NCBI GenBank assembly: GCA_030841085.1
Contig: JAVEDP010000008.1
Span: forward strand, 1 to 64,000
Length of the DNA stretch: 64,000 bases
DNA from: Pyrinomonadaceae bacterium
Lineage (GTDB): Bacteria; Acidobacteriota; Blastocatellia; Pyrinomonadales; Pyrinomonadaceae
Direction of reading: 5' to 3'
The notes below the pieces were generated by a model, which made no database searches, was not told the origin of the DNA, and was given only the letters and a program-made list of their open reading frames with translations. Both the position numbers and the translations under genes were made by a program. Positions 59,209-64,000 of this stretch are shown piece by piece (positions within the stretch are counted from its first letter, which is position 1; every line of letters starts with the position of its first letter).

Positions 59209-59226
59209 CTCAGTCTAAAGACAAAT

Positions 59227-59258
59227 AAAAAAGGGCGGGAGTTACCCCGCCCTTTTTG
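59227..59258. terminator. Bidirectional rho-independent terminator
   Basis: AAAAAAGGGCGGG-AGTTAC-CCCGCCCTTTTT has A-runs and U-runs on both sides, so it can terminate lon on the plus strand and the exported protein gene on the minus strand. Confidence 0.95.
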
Positions 59259-59280
59259 TTTGCAGCAAACGTTTCGCCCT

Positions 59281-62200
59281 TTAGAGACCAAAACGCTGGC
59301 GATACTCGGATGAAACTATGAAGGCCTTGACCATTTCTGCCTGCTCAAAGTTGCCATTGAACTGATTCAATTTGTTAAGCCAGAACTGGTAGCCACTCGC
59401 GTCCGGATCGCGACGGAGATACCCAAAATATTCCATCATCACAAACATCTCGTTGCGCTTTGCGGCAACGAACCGATCATCTTCGACTATTTGCCTAAGC
59501 ACGTCAGCTCGCGTCGCCGCTCCGCTATTGAGATCATTCACGAAAGCGTCTCGCTCATTCCGACTAACGCTGACGTTAGCATTTCTTAAGAGGCTGTCGG
59601 CATAGTCGCCATTCGACAACCGGTCATAGGCAGCGCGAAATTCACTCCGCTTCACCCAGTCTTCAACGAACGATTGTTTGTTGGCGGACAAGCGCTGGAT
59701 CCAATCCCCGCGTCCGACAATCACCTGGTTCGCAATGCTCGCAGTATCAGGCATGAACTCCGAATAAAGCGGAGCGCGGCCATATGATGCGCGATAAAGT
59801 CCATCCACGACTGCGCCAGTTTGCTTGAACTCGATCGACAGGAAGTAAGCAGCCGACACATTGATCGTGCGTCGCTCAACACAAGCTGCATCCGCTCCGC
59901 ACGACAGTATCTGATCGCTCCAGAAGTTGAAGCCTGCCTCGTCCGGCTCGCGTCCCAGGAAATCGAGATAATGCTGGCGGACGAAGTATTCCGGTGAATC
60001 GATCCGGTTGTCACGCGACACCCCATCAGGCGTTGCTGTAAAGGCAGCGCTGGTATTGTTGCCGAGGAGCGAGAAGGAGCGGTTCTCGGGACTAAAGTGA
60101 TAACCACTGAGCGAGGGCGCGACGACATAGAAGCCCGTCGTTTCGACATTGTCGAAGCGATAGTTGCCGCCGGCATCGGTGATGAACTTGCGGTTCTGCG
60201 TCCCGCTCAAACTGACCACGGCGCCTCCGACAGGCGTTCCGTCGCTGTTGGTTATGTGGCCGGTCACTGTTCCGTTCGCTGCGGTTGGAGCCGACGTATT
60301 GTTATTGCAAACGGTCACATCGTTCAGAGTGGGCGTGACCGCGGCGTTTGAAGTTGTCAAATAGGCTTTGTATTTCAGATAACGGAACCCGTTGAACTGC
60401 GTGATGTTTGCAGGGCTGGTAGTAAAGAAGGTTGCGGCCGTGCCGTCGGGGCCGACGAAGTTGAAGAAACCGGTCGCGTTATTGTGGCCGGCCACCTGGA
60501 ATTTGACGGCTGTACCCGCTGGCGTTGTGGCATTCCACGACATGCTGGCCCAATGCGGATAGATAGTGGCTCCTCCGGGATTTGCATCCTTTGCCGTCGA
60601 GACGAGGTTGCCGGATGCGGTATAGCCTGTGTCTATGTAGGTATGGAAGCCCAAGTCTCTAGGCACTCCGCCTGAGATGGTTAATACCCAAGTCCCGCCG
60701 CTATTGGATGAGGTTATCCATCCGCCACCCGCGTATACGTCGCTAGCGCTTATGACGTACGCATAAGTTCCGGCGCTGGGATTCGACACCGGCCGCACTA
60801 TCAACGCGTAGGTTGTACCAGCCGTAACGTTCAGGGGAGTGGTAAAGGTTCCGCTGAGATAGCCCGAGCCGTTGGTGCCGGGAATTGTTGCCGTTGCCAG
60901 GTCTGCTCCGGTTGCCACGCCAGCGCTCGTAGCTCTAACTGAAAGCGTCAGGTTAGGAGTGGTACCTGTGCAGCCGCTGCAGAACAGGGAGAGGTCTGCC
61001 TTGGTCAACGGACCGGTCACTCCTGCGGTAAAGGTTTGTCCAACCCAGCTTGTGGCGTTGAAGCCGAAGCCGGAGTTGGTAACACTTGTGTTCTGCTGAT
61101 CCACGGTCGGATCATTCGTCAGGACTACATCGCCGGGGCTTACCGTCAGATTGACGTTCGTTGGAACTCCGGCTTGAAAGTCTGCCTGCGTTGTATCAGT
61201 GAGACAGCCGCTCGGCGCAGATAGCGTGAGCGGAATGTCCTGCGTCGTAGTTGTACCGTACGCTAACGTCACGCTAACCGTGTTGGCAGTGTAACCAGGC
61301 GCAACTGCCGATACGCTGGTGATGTCTGGCGAGAGGTTTGTGAATTGGTAGAAGCCGCTGCCGTTGCTAGTTGTCGTATTGTCGCCGGCAGTAACGGTTG
61401 CGCCGCTAATCGGATTACTGGTGCTCGAGTCTTTAACGATGCCCTGCAATGTCGCGGGAACGGTCCCCGGGGTAAGAGAAATCTCCCACATGCCGCGACC
61501 GTGCGTGGCGATGCGCAGAATGCGGTTGGGGTTTTGGATGGCCATGTCAAAGACGGCCACGCGCGGCAGACCGTTGCTAAATGGCGCCCAGGTTGTGCCG
61601 CCATCGGTCGAACGATAAACGCCAATGTCTGTTCCGGCGTAAAGATTAGACGAATTCGCGGGATCCACCACGAACGCGTTCACCGGAATGTCGGGAATAG
61701 TGCTGCCAATCCCAGTCCAGGTCGGCGTGGCATTGCTAAGGTTAATGGTTTTGTAGATGTGCGGCGTGGCGTTGCCGAAGTAACCCGAAAGCGTTACATA
61801 CGCGGTGTCGGCATTGTTTGGATCAACCACAGCGCGCGCGATGTACTTGGCCGGAACTGTGCCGGTTATGTTCGTCAGCGTCGCGCTGCCGGTTGCCGTC
61901 GCCCAGATGTTCCCATTGGATAAGCCAACGATGCGCACATTATCGTTCTGCGGCGAGATGCCGACAGCGGTGATGGGGACACCGGAAACAATCGGCGCCT
62001 GGCTGACAACCGTAAAGGTGTTTCCGACAGTAGCGAAGCGGCGCAGACGGTCGCTGGCAAAATAGAAGGTGTTGGGATTGCCCGGACCCAAGGCTAAAGG
62101 AGCGTAGAAGGAGACGGCCGTGTCGGCAGTACCGAAACTCAAGGTCGTCCAGCCGTTGTCCTGTGCATTGGCAGTGTTCGTGACGCGTGCAAAGGCGACG

Positions 62201-64000
62201 AGTCCCCCGGCACCTACAATGTTGAAATAGGTGTGGTACATCGTCACGTTGGTGGTGTCGGCCGCGTTCTGATCAATCTGAGTGAAGCCGCCATCGCCAA
62301 AGTCGGCGCGCGTCCAGGTATTGTTCGGTTTCAGCCACTCTGTGCCATTGTCCTGAGTCCCGCCGATGGTGAAGTAAGCATCGATGGGGTGGATGGCGAG
62401 AGATTGAAACTGCGTGGCGTTGTATCCCTTGTTATTGAAGCTGGTCCAGTTGACCGCACTGTCAAAGGATTTCCAGATGCCGCCGTCGCTACCGGTCCAG
62501 ACGATGTTGGGATTGGTAGGAGAGATCTCGATAGCGTGCTCATCAGCGTGGAGGCCGTTTTGCACGACGCTGAACGTCGGGGTCGCTGATAGGGCATTGA
62601 TTGATTTCTGAAAAATGTGCGCGGGAGCGCCGTCCCCAGGGCCGCCGATATAAACTATGTTTGCGTCGGTCGGATCAACCGCGATGGGCATATCGTAGTT
62701 ACACTGGCCGCCGCAAAATCCGGTCGCGTTGGCGAGCGCCGCCGACCACGTTTGCCCGCCATCAATTGAACGCTTCAACGTGCCGCTGGAATCGGCGGTC
62801 ACCGAGTACACAGTAACGACGCCTCCGACCTTATTGATAGCGATTTCCGCCCGATTGAGAGTAGCGGCACTGATGGTGGCGAGCGTGCGCGTAAAGACAG
62901 GAACCGCGTCCAGGGCATTGGTCGAACGATAGACTCCGCCGCTGCCGGCGACGCTCGTTCCGCGCACCGTTGTCAACACTGTGCTCGGATTGCCTGGCTC
63001 AAACTCTATATCCGTCGAGCTGAGGTTACCGCCGTTGTCGGTTGCGACCGCGAGCCTCGAGAACGTCGGGCTGGCCGAAGCCGCGTTAGTCGAGCGAAAC
63101 AGGCCGCGCGGCTTAGTTGATGCAGCACCAGTGTCATTCAGCGACGTCCCAGAGATGCCCCCGATACCTGAAGCGACGGCGACGAATATGATATTCGGGT
63201 CGGTAGGATGAACGATGATCTTATCAATGGCCCAACCGCTCAATACATCGGCGCTGCTACCATCCTGGTTAAAAGGCCCACTCAAAGTCGGAGAGTTGCT
63301 GTCAGCATTGTCGATTCGGTAAACACCCACGCCGAAGTAGCAGTCGGCTGAAAAATTACCTTCGCCAGTGCCAACATAGATTGTGGAAGGCTGCGAAGGC
63401 GCAATTGCAACCGAGCCCACAGCCAGCGTTTGCGCGTTATCGAAGAGCTGCGTCCAGGTTCCGCCGCCGTCCAGAGTGCGATAGACGCCGCCTTGCGCCG
63501 CAGCCACGTAAGCGATATCAGGATTCGTCGGATGGAGAGCAATTGAGGTGGTACGACCGCTGACCGCTTGGGTTACACCGAAGGTCTGTCCGTTTGCCAG
63601 CGGCGCCGGGCCAATTGGCTTCCAGAGAGTATCGCTGATCGGCAAGCTCGGAAAAATGGACTTGATCAAACTTACAAAAGTAACGTCTACGGTAGTCGTC
63701 TTGTCGTTCGGCCTTCCCTCCTGCCGATTCATTTCGCGAATTGCTCGAACACGGGCTGCCGGGTCGAAAGGCTCTCCCGGCTCGATACCGCGCAGCCTGT
63801 TGATATGCTCTTCGCGCAGGCGCAGGTAGTCTTCCTTGTCGAGTTTCCCGGTCATAAAGTTCGGGAGGTCGGGATCATCTCCCGATTGATCCGCCTTTTC
63901 GTTGGCGCTCTCTTGACTAGACTGTGAGCGGGACAGGACGGCTACAGGCTCTTCCTGTATTGCAACCTTCTGCACCTTAGTAAGCGAACCGCTGTTTAGG
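59281..64000 (-). CDS. Large exported beta-propeller protein with DUF4214-like C terminus (5' end outside window)
   Basis: At least 1564 residues are read. The frame stays open past GTG 63975 to the window edge, so the start and probable signal peptide lie beyond. About 130-850 is a sialidase/BNR-type propeller with many Asp-box-like motifs (SIDGGQTWSAAL, STDGGTTWAPFSN). Two carboxypeptidase-regulatory-like beta domains follow (LQGIVKDSSTSNPISGATVT and VTGHITNSDGTPVGGAVVSL). The last 260 residues are DUF4214-like (YFVRQHYLDFLGREPDEAGF, FGYLRRDPDASGYQFWLNKL). It is probably secreted and binds or degrades glycans. It ends at the bidirectional terminator. Confidence 0.9.
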   Translation of the reverse strand, partial: LNSGSLTKVQKVAIQEEPVAVLSRSQSSQESANEKADQSGDDPDLPNFMTGKLDKEDYLRLREEHINRLRGIEPGEPFDPAARVRAIREMNRQEGRPNDKTTTVDVTFVSLIKSIFPSLPISDTLWKPIGPAPLANGQTFGVTQAVSGRTTSIALHPTNPDIAYVAAAQGGVYRTLDGGGTWTQLFDNAQTLAVGSVAIAPSQPSTIYVGTGEGNFSADCYFGVGVYRIDNADSNSPTLSGPFNQDGSSADVLSGWAIDKIIVHPTDPNIIFVAVASGIGGISGTSLNDTGAASTKPRGLFRSTNAASASPTFSRLAVATDNGGNLSSTDIEFEPGNPSTVLTTVRGTSVAGSGGVYRSTNALDAVPVFTRTLATISAATLNRAEIAINKVGGVVTVYSVTADSSGTLKRSIDGGQTWSAALANATGFCGGQCNYDMPIAVDPTDANIVYIGGPGDGAPAHIFQKSINALSATPTFSVVQNGLHADEHAIEISPTNPNIVWTGSDGGIWKSFDSAVNWTSFNNKGYNATQFQSLAIHPIDAYFTIGGTQDNGTEWLKPNNTWTRADFGDGGFTQIDQNAADTTNVTMYHTYFNIVGAGGLVAFARVTNTANAQDNGWTTLSFGTADTAVSFYAPLALGPGNPNTFYFASDRLRRFATVGNTFTVVSQAPIVSGVPITAVGISPQNDNVRIVGLSNGNIWATATGSATLTNITGTVPAKYIARAVVDPNNADTAYVTLSGYFGNATPHIYKTINLSNATPTWTGIGSTIPDIPVNAFVVDPANSSNLYAGTDIGVYRSTDGGTTWAPFSNGLPRVAVFDMAIQNPNRILRIATHGRGMWEISLTPGTVPATLQGIVKDSSTSNPISGATVTAGDNTTTSNGSGFYQFTNLSPDITSVSAVAPGYTANTVSVTLAYGTTTTQDIPLTLSAPSGCLTDTTQADFQAGVPTNVNLTVSPGDVVLTNDPTVDQQNTSVTNSGFGFNATSWVGQTFTAGVTGPLTKADLSLFCSGCTGTTPNLTLSVRATSAGVATGADLATATIPGTNGSGYLSGTFTTPLNVTAGTTYALIVRPVSNPSAGTYAYVISASDVYAGGGWITSSNSGGTWVLTISGGVPRDLGFHTYIDTGYTASGNLVSTAKDANPGGATIYPHWASMSWNATTPAGTAVKFQVAGHNNATGFFNFVGPDGTAATFFTTSPANITQFNGFRYLKYKAYLTTSNAAVTPTLNDVTVCNNNTSAPTAANGTVTGHITNSDGTPVGGAVVSLSGTQNRKFITDAGGNYRFDNVETTGFYVVAPSLSGYHFSPENRSFSLLGNNTSAAFTATPDGVSRDNRIDSPEYFVRQHYLDFLGREPDEAGFNFWSDQILSCGADAACVERRTINVSAAYFLSIEFKQTGAVVDGLYRASYGRAPLYSEFMPDTASIANQVIVGRGDWIQRLSANKQSFVEDWVKRSEFRAAYDRLSNGDYADSLLRNANVSVSRNERDAFVNDLNSGAATRADVLRQIVEDDRFVAAKRNEMFVMMEYFGYLRRDPDASGYQFWLNKLNQFNGNFEQAEMVKAFIVSSEYRQRFGL

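Overview
The window looks like a chromosomal segment of an Acidobacteriota bacterium, most likely of the Blastocatellia/Pyrinomonadales type. The grounds are a VWFA-related secreted protein of the acidobacterial kind (37722-38861), a giant exported beta-propeller protein ending in DUF4214-like repeats (59281-64000), three adjacent bactofilins, DUF4112 and SIMPL proteins, and moderately high GC judged by eye. This is an inference from gene content; no 16S rRNA or other decisive marker is present.

Layout. Bases 1-2.8 kb are a gene-poor tRNA array with eight recognisable tRNAs (Thr-TGT, Asn-GTT, Lys-TTT, Cys-GCA, Ile-GAT, Ile-TAT, Gln-TTG, Ser-TGA). Several are structurally abnormal. They are mixed with an HNH-endonuclease remnant, a small unrecognised ORF, a DIP1984-family gene and a degenerate tRNA-like element. 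From 3 to 16.7 kb come NAD synthetase, a tRNA thiolation enzyme (TtcA), the bactofilin trio, a HEAT-cyclophilin fusion, an M1-type peptidase that lacks its catalytic Glu, and a PerR-peroxiredoxin-thioredoxin operon with a clear palindromic operator. From 17 to 30 kb are a reductase, TPR proteins, a frameshifted low-GC gene pair, hydrolases, a hybrid histidine kinase and response regulator, a membrane glycosyltransferase-like protein and a zinc alcohol dehydrogenase.

From 31 to 46.6 kb the window is rich in lipoate metabolism: lipA, lipB and a complete 2-oxo-acid dehydrogenase set (E3, E1 alpha, E1 beta, E2) transcribed in one direction with two small genes embedded. LipA and LipB can lipoylate the E2 encoded next door. 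VWFA, OmpA and small membrane proteins lie between. From 46.9 to 64 kb follow a rhodanese, a GAF-like membrane protein, a second hybrid kinase, fumarase, a ferredoxin, a SIMPL protein, a CBS protein, an Hsp20-Lon proteostasis pair and the giant exported protein, which runs off the right edge.

The most striking feature is not a gene. Almost every second intergenic gap holds a long imperfect palindrome with 20-60 base arms. There are more than ten unrelated arm sequences, several recurring kilobases apart within this window (for example the arms containing GCAAACTGTTAGTTTGC, ATCCGCAGATTACGCAGATT, GACAGGCATTCCTGCCTGTC, and CTCTGTGCGTCCTTTGTG). They sit between genes, often against a stop codon, and at least one has been read through into a protein C terminus. 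Together with the odd tRNA array they are the best candidates here for something undescribed.
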